Assembly: GCF_019733355.1 (NCBI RefSeq)
Contig: NZ_JAIHLQ010000040.1
Coordinates: forward strand, 1 to 64,000
DNA from: Pseudomonas baetica
GTDB lineage: Bacteria; Pseudomonadota; Gammaproteobacteria; Pseudomonadales; Pseudomonadaceae
Direction: 5' to 3'
DNA length: 64,000 nucleotides
This document shows, piece by piece, positions 17,074 through 28,067 of the stretch. Position 1 is the stretch's first letter. Each line of letters starts with the position of its first letter. A program made the translations under genes and the position numbers. The notes beneath the pieces were generated by a model that did not search any database, was not told the DNA's origin, and saw only the letters and a program-made list of their open reading frames with translations.

Positions 17074-17448
17074 ATGAAGAGTTTCAATCGCGAAATGGCC
17101 GCTGCGATGGCGCTGTACATATTGGTATTGCTGACATCGCAATTTGCCTTGCTGTATCTCGCCGACGCCAGCTTTGGGCTGCGTACCGTCATCGCCCTGT
17201 TGCCCATTATTCCGGTCGGTCTGTTCTGCTGGACTATCGTGCGTGACATGCGCCGTCTCGACGAAATGTACCTGCGCATCCAGTTCGAAGCCCTGGGCTT
17301 TGCTTTCGCCGCCTCAGCCCTGCTGACCTTTACCTACGGCTTTCTGGAGACCGTCGGTGCACCGCACTTCCCTTGGTTGTGGGTCTGGCCGGTGATGGGC
17401 CTGATGTGGATGATCGGTTTGCGCTTCGCCAAGCGTCGCTACCAATGA
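17074..17448 (+). CDS. Small four-helix inner-membrane protein
   Basis: A 124-residue protein with four hydrophobic segments (about residues 9-30, 38-57, 72-92 and 98-116) and a basic C-terminus (RFAKRRYQ). AGGAAG precedes the ATG. The stop overlaps the start of an Xre regulator by ATGA, an arrangement common for small membrane protein/HTH pairs of unknown role. No family could be named with confidence. Confidence 0.8.
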   Translation: MKSFNREMAAAMALYILVLLTSQFALLYLADASFGLRTVIALLPIIPVGLFCWTIVRDMRRLDEMYLRIQFEALGFAFAASALLTFTYGFLETVGAPHFPWLWVWPVMGLMWMIGLRFAKRRYQ

Positions 17449-17639
17449 AAAACCGCCTCAAGCAATTACGCGCCCAGCGCAAATGGTCCCAAGTCGATCT
17501 GGCAGAGCGCCTGAACGTATCGCGTCAGACGATCAACGCCATCGAGAATGAACGCTACGACCCGAGCCTGCCGCTGGCGTTTCAGATTGCCCGGGCGTTC
17601 GAGATGACCATTGAAAGCATCTTTGATGATGGAGCTTGA
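17445..17639 (+). CDS. Xre/Cro-family small regulator (YozG-like)
   Basis: A 64-residue protein that is almost entirely a helix-turn-helix: LKQLRAQRKWSQVDLAERLN, then VSRQTINAIENERYDPS. It has the length and pattern of the YozG/Cro-like group whose genes follow small membrane proteins. The start ATG at 17445 overlaps the previous stop (ATGA). It probably represses its own operon through the TGTAAA palindromes upstream, but this is inference from position. Confidence 0.88.
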   Translation: MKNRLKQLRAQRKWSQVDLAERLNVSRQTINAIENERYDPSLPLAFQIARAFEMTIESIFDDGA

Positions 17640-17975
17640 GCCGATAACTCGCAGAAAAGACAGGCACTCTGCAGGACGGCGTGGCAACCACCACGCCGAA
17701 GTGGTCGTGTGAATCGCAGCGTTTAACACATGCTGTCATGCCGGTTCTAAGGCGCACTAAATAAGATGAAACAATAAATCTGCTGCCGAGATACTGCATC
17801 AACATCGCCGATTGCCAGTCAACACCAACGTCAGCTAGAGCTTACGGCGTTTCGTCTAACCCCAAACGGCTCCGCAAACCAATCACCTGCGCGTTTAAAA
17901 CAACGATCAGACCGCCCACCCTTGCTATCATCACCCACACTTTTTTTACGATTTGATGACTGGAAGGTCTTTTTT
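17640..17975. other. Gene-free stretch with one hairpin
   Basis: About 336 bp. A hairpin CGGCGTGG/CCACGCCG at 17677-17698 lies 38 bp after the Xre gene; it lacks a T-run but may end transcription. The rest presumably carries the promoter of the sulfatase-like gene. Confidence 0.45.
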
Positions 17976-20186
17976 GTGAGCGCTCTTTTGAACGGGTTGC
18001 GACACCCGCATGCCCGACTCTCTTCCCTGATCTTTCTGGTGCTGATCGTGCCGGTGTGCCTACGCGCGGCACTCGGCTGGTCGACTCCGCTGGGTTATTT
18101 GTCGGATCTGGCGATCGGCAGTTCGTTGGTGATTTTGTTGCATCGCCGCGCGTGGTGGCTGGCATTGCCGCTGCTGCTGTTCTGGGGCTTGCTCGCGGTG
18201 GCGACTGCGGAACTGGTCAGTGCCGTCGGTCGCCTGCCCACCCCTTCCGATCTGCATTACCTGTTCGATCCGCAATTTGTCGAGAACTCCAGTGGCGGAG
18301 GACTCGCGCATCCGGCGGTGGGCATTACGTTGCTGCTGGCACTGTTGCTTTGGCTGCTGGCGCAGTTTGCCGCACGCGGCATTGTCCGTCCTGCCCTGCC
18401 CCGTGCGTTCTGGGGTGTGCCACTGGTGCTGTTCGCTGTGCACTGGGGCGCACAGAACCTGTGGCCGAGCGAGGCCGATCCTTGGCGTTTGTACAGCCTT
18501 TCGCACCATTTGCTAGCCACTGAGGTCGCCGATGTGCAGATCCGGGCCGAGGAATGGCTGGACGGCGATGTTGAGGAAACCACACCGGTCATGACCGGAC
18601 TCACCGACGTCGATCTCAACGGGCAGAAACTGCTGAATGCACCGGGTCGGGCACGTAACGTGCTGATCATCACCCTGGAAGGCATTCCCGGCGCTTACAT
18701 CCGCGCCAACCGCGAGGCCATTGGCAGCCATTATCAGGAAGACCTGATGCCCAATCTCAGTCGCTGGGCCGAGCGCGGCATGAACACACCTGACTACGTT
18801 GTGCACACACACCAGACCATTCGCGGTCTGTACGCCATGCTCTGCGGCGATTACGACAAGCTCAACAACGGCACGCCCAAAGGCGTGGAAATGCTCACCC
18901 TGAACGAGCGCAATCAGGCTTGTCTGCCGGCGCAACTGCGCGCGCACGGTTTCAGCACCCACTATCTGCAAGGCGCCGGCCTGCGCTTCATGGCCAAAGA
19001 CAAGATCATGCCGCACATCGGTTTCGATGCGACCCATGGCCTGGAGTGGTTCACCAACGCCAACTATGTGGAATTTCCGTGGGGCAAGGATGACAAGGCA
19101 TTCTTCGAGGGCGCGCTGAGTTATGTCGGCCAACTGGAAAAGCAAAAAAAGCCGTGGATGCTGACATTGCTGACCGTAGGCACGCACCAGCCCTACTCCG
19201 CACCGGAAGAATATCGGGAGCGCTACGAAACGCCGAAGCAGGCGGCGGTCGGCTACCTGGACGATGCACTGGACCAGTTCCTTGGCAGTCTCGAACGCCA
19301 GGGCGTGTTGAAAGACACGCTGGTGGTGATCACCTCCGATGAGTCCCACGGCATTGATGGCGTGCGTCTGGCTTCGTCATGGGGTTTCAATCTGACGTTG
19401 GCGCCCGAGCAGGAGCAACTTCCGCGCCTCAAGGCCGGGGTGTATGGCCATGTCGATTTGAGCACCTCGGTCCTCGACTACTTCGACCTGCCAGTACCTC
19501 TCTCATTGAGCGGCCGCTCGCTGTTTCGCGATTACGATTCCGGTCGTGAAATGATGTCGTTCACCAACGGCAAACTGCGCTATCACGATGGCCACGGTAT
19601 GTTCTCCGAATGTGACATGCCGCGCCGCTGCCGCTACTACGAAAGCGCCGGTTTCATAGCCGACAGTGCCACGTTCAAGGGCACCTACAGTGGCCATCGC
19701 GCCCGACAGATCGCGGCCCGCGCCGATGCGCTGGACCTGTCCCTACTGCGCACTCCGCTCAATCACCGCTATCAATTCGGCAGCACCAACGTCATCCCGC
19801 TGCAGGCACAGATCAATAATGACTGGGCCGACAATCTGATCGGCGCGCAATACCTGGAAATGCCCAAGGGCTCGTACACCCGCGTACGCATGACCGTGCG
19901 TTCGCTTGATCCGCACCAGGTCGCGCACATTCAGCTCAAAGCCAAGGAATTCGAAAAAGAGGTGCAGATCGGGTTGCCGCCGGAAATGGTCGCCACGGCG
20001 GATCAGCCGCTGGAGATGGATTTCAGCTTCGATAATCCGCAAGACCGCAAGGCCTTCTCCTTCCATTTGCTGGGTTATGGATCGGGTGCTGTTGAAGTCA
20101 CGGATTTCAGTGTGATCACTGAGTTGCCAGGACAAGAGGATCTGCTGGATGAAGTGCCGGAGGATCAGGCCGGGCAGTCGAGTTGA
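17976..20186 (+). CDS. LTA-synthase-like sulfatase-family membrane protein
   Basis: About 736 residues. The N-terminal third has four or five transmembrane segments. A large periplasmic alkaline-phosphatase/sulfatase fold follows: VLIITLEGIPGAYI, then HTHQTIRGLYAMLCGDY with the likely nucleophile Thr, and later VVITSDESHG and GHVDLSTSVLDYF. The family includes phosphoglycerol and phosphoethanolamine transferases; Gram-negatives lack lipoteichoic acid, so an OpgB-like or envelope-modifying role is more likely. GTG at 17976 has GGAAGG nine bases upstream; a TTG at 17922 lacks one. The C-terminal 130 residues look like an added beta domain. It precedes katG by 131 bp. Confidence 0.8.
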   Translation: MSALLNGLRHPHARLSSLIFLVLIVPVCLRAALGWSTPLGYLSDLAIGSSLVILLHRRAWWLALPLLLFWGLLAVATAELVSAVGRLPTPSDLHYLFDPQFVENSSGGGLAHPAVGITLLLALLLWLLAQFAARGIVRPALPRAFWGVPLVLFAVHWGAQNLWPSEADPWRLYSLSHHLLATEVADVQIRAEEWLDGDVEETTPVMTGLTDVDLNGQKLLNAPGRARNVLIITLEGIPGAYIRANREAIGSHYQEDLMPNLSRWAERGMNTPDYVVHTHQTIRGLYAMLCGDYDKLNNGTPKGVEMLTLNERNQACLPAQLRAHGFSTHYLQGAGLRFMAKDKIMPHIGFDATHGLEWFTNANYVEFPWGKDDKAFFEGALSYVGQLEKQKKPWMLTLLTVGTHQPYSAPEEYRERYETPKQAAVGYLDDALDQFLGSLERQGVLKDTLVVITSDESHGIDGVRLASSWGFNLTLAPEQEQLPRLKAGVYGHVDLSTSVLDYFDLPVPLSLSGRSLFRDYDSGREMMSFTNGKLRYHDGHGMFSECDMPRRCRYYESAGFIADSATFKGTYSGHRARQIAARADALDLSLLRTPLNHRYQFGSTNVIPLQAQINNDWADNLIGAQYLEMPKGSYTRVRMTVRSLDPHQVAHIQLKAKEFEKEVQIGLPPEMVATADQPLEMDFSFDNPQDRKAFSFHLLGYGSGAVEVTDFSVITELPGQEDLLDEVPEDQAGQSS

Positions 20187-20236
20187 CACCGCGTTAAGAG
20201 GTTCTGCCTATCAGCGTCCAATAGTCGGGCTATTAG

Positions 20237-22588
<2,352 letters not shown>

Positions 22589-22600
22589 CGCAAGAAAACT

Positions 22601-23395
22601 GTGGGAGCGGGCTTGCTCGCGAAAGCGGTGTGTCAGGCGACAGCTCTATGTCTGACATACCCTCTTCGCGAGCAAGCCCGCTCCCACATTTAGATCCGCG
22701 TTCCTACCAGGTTTCATATTCAGGCTTCGGCACAGGATCGGTCGGCCCCAGATAACTGACGGAACGCAAAAAAAACTGTGGGAGTGGGCTTGCTCGCGAA
22801 AGCGGTGTGTCGGGCGACAGCTCTGTGTCTGACATACCCTCTTCGCGAGCAAGCCCGCTCCCACATTTAGATCCGCTTTCCTACCAGGTTTCATCTGCAA
22901 GCTTCAGCATCGGATCGGTCGCCCCCGAATAACTGAAGTAACGCAAAAAAAACTGTGGGAGCGGGCTTGCTCGCGAAGGCGGTGTATCAGGTAACAACTC
23001 TGTGTCTGACATACCCTCTTCGCGAGCAAGCCCGCTCCCACAGTTAGATCCGCGTTTCTATCAGGTTTCATATTCAGGCTTCGGCACAGGATCGGCCTGC
23101 CTCGATAAAACGGACGCAACGCAAAACAACTGTGGGAGCGGGCTTGCTCGCGAAGGCGGTGTATCAGGTAACAGCTCGGTGTCTGACATAACCTCTTCGC
23201 GAGCAAGCCCGCTGCCACATTTAGATCCGCGTTTCTATCAGGTTTCATATTCAGGCTTCGGCACAGGATCGGCCTGCCTCGATAAAACGGACGCAACGCA
23301 AAACAACTGTGGGAGCGGGCTTGCTCGCGAAGGCGGTGTGTCAGGTAACAGCTCTGTGTCTGACATACCCTCTTCGCGAGCAAGCCCGCTGCCAC
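22601..23395. repeat. Five-copy tandem REPIN array, 177-bp period
   Basis: Five REP-pair (REPIN) units of 87 bp occupy 22601-22687, 22778-22864, 22955-23041, 23132-23218 and 23309-23395. Each starts GTGGGAGCGGGCTTGCTCGC (or one base different) and ends with the inverse copy. Their starts are exactly 177 bp apart. The 90-bp spacers are also homologous, so the unit repeated is REPIN plus spacer. The 820 bp between katG and pepN contain nothing else; open frames inside are an artefact of a period divisible by three. Confidence 0.95.
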
Positions 23396-23408
23396 ATTTA
23401 GATCCGCG

Positions 23409-26066
23409 TTAAGCCAGGCTTTTGCTGACCACCTCATAGACGTCGCTGGACAACTGACCTGAAGCCAGAATCCGCTCCAGTTCGGCCTTCATCAGCGCCT
23501 GCCGCGCGCTGTCGTATTTGCGCCAGCGCGTCAGCGGCGCCAATTGCCGCGAGGCGATCTGCGGGTTGAAGCCGTTCAGTTCGATCACCAGATCCGCGAG
23601 GAAGCGATAACCCGAGCCATCCGCCGCGTGGAAGTTGATCAGGTTCTGCCCGGCAAACGCGCCGACCAGCGCACGCACCTTGTTCGGGTTTTTGATGTTG
23701 AACGCCGGGTGCTGCATCAACGCCTTCACACGCTCCAGACCGCCCGGCAAAGTGCTGCCGGCCTGTACGCTGAACCACTGATCCATGACCAACGGATTGT
23801 CCTTGAAGTGTTCGGCGAAACTCGCCAGCGCCACGGCTTTCTGCTCGTCGAACGGCGAGTTGACCAACACTGCCAGCGCCGTCAGGCGCTCGGTCATGTT
23901 GTCGCTGGTGTCGAACTGTTCCAGCGCCGCCGCCAACACTTCTGGCTTGCCGCTGAGCATCAGGTACGACAGCGCGATGTTCTGCAACGCACGACGAGCG
24001 AAGTGCTCGGCCTCGGCCATATACGGGGTTTGTTTCGACAGGTCACGGTTGGCCTGGTAACGCAGCCATAGTGCTTCGAACAGGTTGTCCGCCAGTTGCT
24101 TGCGGGCAAACTCGCGCGCGATATGGATCGCGTCGACGTCAGCCACTTCGCTGATTTCGGCAAGGTACGCCTCACCCGGCAGTGAGAGCATTTCCGCGAC
24201 CATCGCCTGATCCAGCGATTCGTCCGACAGCACTGTGCGCAACGCAGTAATCAGGCGTGGGTCGAGCACCAGGCTTTCGCCCTTCTGCTGTTGAGTGATC
24301 AGCTCTTGCAGCACCTGCACCGACAGTTGCTGACCGGCATCCCAGCGGTTGAAGCCGTCGCTGTCATGCTGCATCAGGAACATCAGTTGATCGCGGTTGT
24401 ACGGGAAGCTCAGTTTCACCGGCGCCGAGAAGCCACGCAGCAGTGACGGCAACGGCTGTGCGCTGATGTCGACGAAGGTGAAGGTCTGTTCGGCTTCGGT
24501 CACGGAAATGACGCGAGTGGTGCCTTGGGAAGCGGCTTCACCAGCCAGCCGCAGGGCAATCCCGTTGCCCTTGCTGTCGAGCAGGCCCAGCTCTACGGGA
24601 ATCACGAACGGCAGTTTTTCCACCTTGTCCGGGGTTTCCGGGCAGCTCTGGCGGAACGTCAGGCTGTAGGTTTTCGCGGCGGCGTCGTAAGACTCGCTCA
24701 CCGCCAGACGCGGTGTGCCGGCCTGGCTGTACCAGCGTTTGAATTGGGTCAGGTCGACGCCGTTGGCATCTTCCATGGCTTTGATGAAGTCGTCGCAAGT
24801 CACGGCCTGGCCGTCGTGGCGTTCGAAGTACAGATCGCTGCCCTTACGGAAGCCTTCGGCGCCGAGCAAGGTGTGGATCATGCCGACCACTTCCGAGCCC
24901 TTTTCGTACACGGTCAAGGTGTAGAAGTTGGAAATTTCGATGAAGCTGTCCGGACGAACGGCGTGAGCCATCGGGCCGGCATCTTCGGCGAACTGGTGGG
25001 TACGCAGGTAAGCCACGTCCTGAATGCGCTTGACCGTGGCGGAGTTCATGTCGGCGGAGAAACCGGAATCACGGAACACGGTGAAGCCTTCCTTGAGCGA
25101 CAGTTGGAACCAGTCGCGGCAGGTCACGCGGTTGCCCGACCAGTTGTGGAAGTATTCGTGCGCGACAATCGCCTCGACCCGCTGGTGCGCGGCGTCGGTG
25201 GCGGTTTCGGCGCGGGCCAGTACGGCGCTGGAGTTGAAGATGTTGAGGCCCTTGTTCTCCATGGCGCCCATGTTGAAGTCGTTCACCGCGACGATCATGA
25301 AGATGTCCAGATCGTACTCGCGACCGTAGACCTCTTCGTCCCAGCGCATCGACTTCTTCAGGCTGTTCATCGCGTGCTGGCACTTGTCGATGTTTTCCGG
25401 CTCGACGTAAATGCGCAGCGCCACGGTGCGTTCGGTCATGGTGGTGAAGGTGTCTTCAACGCACCACAAATCACCGGCCACCAGCGCGAACAGGTACGCC
25501 GGTTTCATGAACGGGTCTTCCCAGGTCGCCCAGTGCCGGCCGTCTTCGCCGGGGCCGGAAGCGATCGGGTTGCCGTTGGACAGCAGCACCGGATAGCTGT
25601 GCTGTTCGGCCACCACGGTAGTGGTGAACTTGCTCATCACGTCCGGACGATCGAGGTAATAGGTGATCTTGCGGAAACCTTCGGCCTCGCACTGGGTGCA
25701 GAACATGGTGCCGGACTTGTACAGGCCTTCCAGCGCGGTGTTGGTTTCCGGATGGATCTTGACGCTGGTGTCGAGTGTGAAGGTTTCGCTGGTCGGTTGC
25801 AGGGTCAGTTCGTTTTCACTGAGCTGATAGTCCGCAGCGCTCAGTTCCTGATCGGCCAATGTCACCGACAGCAATTCCAGTTGCTGGCCATCGAGCACCA
25901 GCGGCGGCAGGCCCGGGCCACGCGCCGGGTTGCGGCGCATCACCAATTGCGCGTGGACCAGGCTGTGATCCTCGAACAACTCGAAGGTCAGGTGTGTTTC
26001 GTCGATCAGGTACTCGGGCGCCTGATAGTCCTTCAGGTAAATCATCTTCGGTTGTTCGGTGCGCAT
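23409..26066 (-). CDS. pepN: Aminopeptidase N
   Basis: An 885-residue M1-family zinc metallopeptidase that removes N-terminal residues from peptides in the cytoplasm. The substrate motif GAMEN is at residues 267-271, the zinc site HEYFH at 303-307, and the third ligand Glu326 in LKEG. The length fits E. coli PepN (about 870). AAGGA stands about eight bases before the ATG at 26066. The gene is the last of a leftward run and its stop codon abuts the REPIN array, which may stabilise or end its mRNA. Confidence 0.96.
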   Translation of the reverse strand: MRTEQPKMIYLKDYQAPEYLIDETHLTFELFEDHSLVHAQLVMRRNPARGPGLPPLVLDGQQLELLSVTLADQELSAADYQLSENELTLQPTSETFTLDTSVKIHPETNTALEGLYKSGTMFCTQCEAEGFRKITYYLDRPDVMSKFTTTVVAEQHSYPVLLSNGNPIASGPGEDGRHWATWEDPFMKPAYLFALVAGDLWCVEDTFTTMTERTVALRIYVEPENIDKCQHAMNSLKKSMRWDEEVYGREYDLDIFMIVAVNDFNMGAMENKGLNIFNSSAVLARAETATDAAHQRVEAIVAHEYFHNWSGNRVTCRDWFQLSLKEGFTVFRDSGFSADMNSATVKRIQDVAYLRTHQFAEDAGPMAHAVRPDSFIEISNFYTLTVYEKGSEVVGMIHTLLGAEGFRKGSDLYFERHDGQAVTCDDFIKAMEDANGVDLTQFKRWYSQAGTPRLAVSESYDAAAKTYSLTFRQSCPETPDKVEKLPFVIPVELGLLDSKGNGIALRLAGEAASQGTTRVISVTEAEQTFTFVDISAQPLPSLLRGFSAPVKLSFPYNRDQLMFLMQHDSDGFNRWDAGQQLSVQVLQELITQQQKGESLVLDPRLITALRTVLSDESLDQAMVAEMLSLPGEAYLAEISEVADVDAIHIAREFARKQLADNLFEALWLRYQANRDLSKQTPYMAEAEHFARRALQNIALSYLMLSGKPEVLAAALEQFDTSDNMTERLTALAVLVNSPFDEQKAVALASFAEHFKDNPLVMDQWFSVQAGSTLPGGLERVKALMQHPAFNIKNPNKVRALVGAFAGQNLINFHAADGSGYRFLADLVIELNGFNPQIASRQLAPLTRWRKYDSARQALMKAELERILASGQLSSDVYEVVSKSLA

Positions 26067-26076
26067 GCTGGAGTCC

Positions 26077-26907
26077 TTACTGATGCACGGCGAGCTGATA
26101 AGCCGTGTACTTACGAATGTTGATCACGCCGGTGTCGAAGATCAGGTACTGGCCCTTGATCCCCAGCAGCGTGCCTTCGGCAATCGGGTTTTTGTCCAGG
26201 TTGAAGCTGACGATTTTGGCCGGGTATTGCTCGACCGGATAGCGAATTTCCAGCGGTTCGACATCGGTAATCGTCTGAATGGCCTGTAGGCCGAATCGCT
26301 CCTGCAAGCCTTGCAGGCCCTCGGCGCAACTGTCGAACAACTGATCACGCACCTGTGCCAGATCCACGGCGACAGCATCGCCCTTGAGCAGTGCACGCCA
26401 ATTGGTCTTGTCAGCCACTTGGCTACGGAACAGATCTTCGACGAAGCCCGATTGCTGCCGCGTGGCGACGCGCATGATCGGCAACGCCTGACTGGCACCC
26501 TGGTCGAGCCAGCGGGTCGGCAATTGGGTAGCACGCGTGATGCCAACCTTGATCCCCGACGAATTGGCCAGGTAAACCACATGGTCCGTCATGCAGAACT
26601 GCTCGCCCCACGCCGGATCCCGGCAGGTGCCGGCGTCATAGTGGCAGCGCTCCGGGCTCATGATGCAGATATCGCACTGCGCCAGCTTGGTCATGCACGG
26701 ATAGCAGTAACCCTGACTGAAACTGGTTTTGGTCTTGCGCCCGCAATGGGTGCAGTGGATCGCTCCCAGGTATTCAAGACGCACTGTGGTGCCAATCAAT
26801 GGATTGACCGGCACCTCGACGTCATCCAGACGAAACGCGTATTGCACATTCGACCCGTCCAGGCGCGCCGACATTTTGCTGATTGCACCGCGGCCAATCT
26901 CGATCAA
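26077..26907 (-). CDS. DUF2797 protein with zinc-ribbon cysteines and GIY-YIG-like core
   Basis: A 276-residue protein starting at a TTG whose TGA overlap with the YeaC stop (TTGA) suggests coupling; a later ATG at 26874 is the alternative. Residues 52-105 contain nine Cys in pairs (HCTHCG, CYPC, CDIC, then RCHYDAGTC and QFC), a probable zinc-binding region. It is followed by VYL (111-113), KVGITR (120-125), Arg132, Glu157 and Asn169, spaced like the GIY-YIG nuclease core. DUF2797 is the family name I recognise; nuclease activity is my inference. The gene lies between yeaC and pepN. Confidence 0.8.
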   Translation of the reverse strand: MIEIGRGAISKMSARLDGSNVQYAFRLDDVEVPVNPLIGTTVRLEYLGAIHCTHCGRKTKTSFSQGYCYPCMTKLAQCDICIMSPERCHYDAGTCRDPAWGEQFCMTDHVVYLANSSGIKVGITRATQLPTRWLDQGASQALPIMRVATRQQSGFVEDLFRSQVADKTNWRALLKGDAVAVDLAQVRDQLFDSCAEGLQGLQERFGLQAIQTITDVEPLEIRYPVEQYPAKIVSFNLDKNPIAEGTLLGIKGQYLIFDTGVINIRKYTAYQLAVHQ

Positions 26908-27164
26908 TGGATGGCATCCGACTTGAACAGAATATTCGGCACTTCGATCGACTTCGACGCACATTCCTGCGGGCCCATGTAACCGGTGCGCTGTTCTTCA
27001 GGCAGGTTCTGGATTTCCCAGGCGATCATGGCCTGCAAGGATAATTCACGCTGTTCGGCGGTGAGTTTGCCACCGTCGGACCACTTACCGATTTCCACGG
27101 CCAGTTTCAGGCTCTCGTAGATGTCCGGGGTGATGTTTTTGATCATTTCGTTAAAAGAGGACAT
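26904..27164 (-). CDS. yeaC: DUF1315 (YeaC) family protein
   Basis: An 86-residue soluble protein beginning MSSFNEMIKNITPDIYESL. It has the block WSDGGKLTAEQRELSLQAMI typical of DUF1315/YeaC. There is no membrane segment and no known function. It is upstream of, and overlaps by four bases, the DUF2797 gene, and follows the rhomboid gene by 21 bp, so all belong to one leftward operon with pepN at its end. Confidence 0.85.
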   Translation of the reverse strand: MSSFNEMIKNITPDIYESLKLAVEIGKWSDGGKLTAEQRELSLQAMIAWEIQNLPEEQRTGYMGPQECASKSIEVPNILFKSDAIH

Positions 27165-27185
27165 CAGGGTCTCCGTGCTCTTTAT

Positions 27186-28067
27186 TCACTGAAAATTTGA
27201 GGCGGCCAGTTTACGGCGGTTATACAAACCGCCCAACAAACCGGTGAAGCATCCGATGAGTAACCCGCCGACATGGGCGGCATTGGCGATTTCGCCGAAA
27301 CCGATCATCGAGATCAGCCCGGACATGCACACCAGCAACCACACCAGCATCATCACCAGCACGCCACGCGGCAGGCGATAGGCCGGGTTCGGCGCTAGTA
27401 ACTGGAAGATCCAGCAATGGCCAAGCAAACCGTAAAGCACACCGGACAGACCACCGAACAGGCTCGGGCCGCTCCAGGCAAACTGCGCGTAGTTCGACAC
27501 CAGGCTGAACAACAGCGTCAGGCCGAGCAGATTGATGCTGCCCTGGCGCGACTCGATGCGCCGCCCCAGCTCCCAATACCACATGCCGTTCATGGCCAGG
27601 TGGAGAATGCCGAAATGAATCAGCATTGGCGTAAACAAGCGCCACCACTGCCCCGCCGCCAAGCTATCAGCCAGCGGCGTGAAATGGATGTACTCGCCGA
27701 CCACCCGAAAATCGAGAAAAGTGAGCCAGCGTAAGGTCTGCAGGTTTTCGCCAAGGTAAGTCAGGCCGCCCACGATCAGACACAGCAGCAGGATAAACCC
27801 CGTGGCTTTGGCATATTTCAACTGTTCGACGAAGCTTGGGCGCTTGAGTGTCTGGGCCACGGGAATGTCCAGTTGCTGATCAGGGTCGCCGGCCGGAAAG
27901 CGTTCGTAAAGCGAGCGCACGTCTTCGCTGATTTCCGCAGGCGCCCACAGCACTTGCTCGCCCGCCTCTTCACTGACTCGATGTGGCACTTGCATCCGTT
28001 GCAACAACTGGACAAAGCCACTCAAATCCACCGCCAGTGGCAGACGCAATACCGCTATCGCACTCAT
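27186..28067 (-). CDS. glpG: Rhomboid intramembrane serine protease
   Basis: A 293-residue protein with a cytosolic N-terminal domain (about residues 1-85) and six transmembrane segments. The catalytic pair is Ser208 (FGGLSGVLYG) and His265 (NAAHVGG). The supporting His151/His156/Asn160 and the WWRLFTP loop of E. coli GlpG are visible. It cleaves membrane proteins within the bilayer. Its 5' end overlaps the 3' end of the metallophosphatase gene by four bases, indicating one transcript. Confidence 0.92.
   Translation of the reverse strand: MSAIAVLRLPLAVDLSGFVQLLQRMQVPHRVSEEAGEQVLWAPAEISEDVRSLYERFPAGDPDQQLDIPVAQTLKRPSFVEQLKYAKATGFILLLCLIVGGLTYLGENLQTLRWLTFLDFRVVGEYIHFTPLADSLAAGQWWRLFTPMLIHFGILHLAMNGMWYWELGRRIESRQGSINLLGLTLLFSLVSNYAQFAWSGPSLFGGLSGVLYGLLGHCWIFQLLAPNPAYRLPRGVLVMMLVWLLVCMSGLISMIGFGEIANAAHVGGLLIGCFTGLLGGLYNRRKLAASNFQ

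Noticed and set aside
20208-20233. OxyR site before katG (CTAT and ATAG tetramers at 20208, 20221 and 20230)
   Set aside because: The spacing of the tetramers does not fit the four-contact OxyR pattern, so I do not call it, although OxyR control of katG is common.
22601-23395. CRISPR array
   Set aside because: The repeats are 87-bp inverted REP pairs and the spacers are homologous to each other, which is the opposite of a CRISPR; no cas genes are present.
22646-23437. Open frames running through the REPIN array on both strands (for example 22646-22900, 22904-23437 and 23002-23412)
   Set aside because: The 177-bp period is divisible by three, so any stop-free frame continues through all units. 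The translations are 59-residue repeats and have no ribosome site.
24525-26123. Long plus-strand frame of 532 codons, and similar ones at 40548-41978 and 45758-47038
   Set aside because: Each lies antisense to a well-supported gene (pepN, mltD, nppB) and shows no domain or ribosome site.
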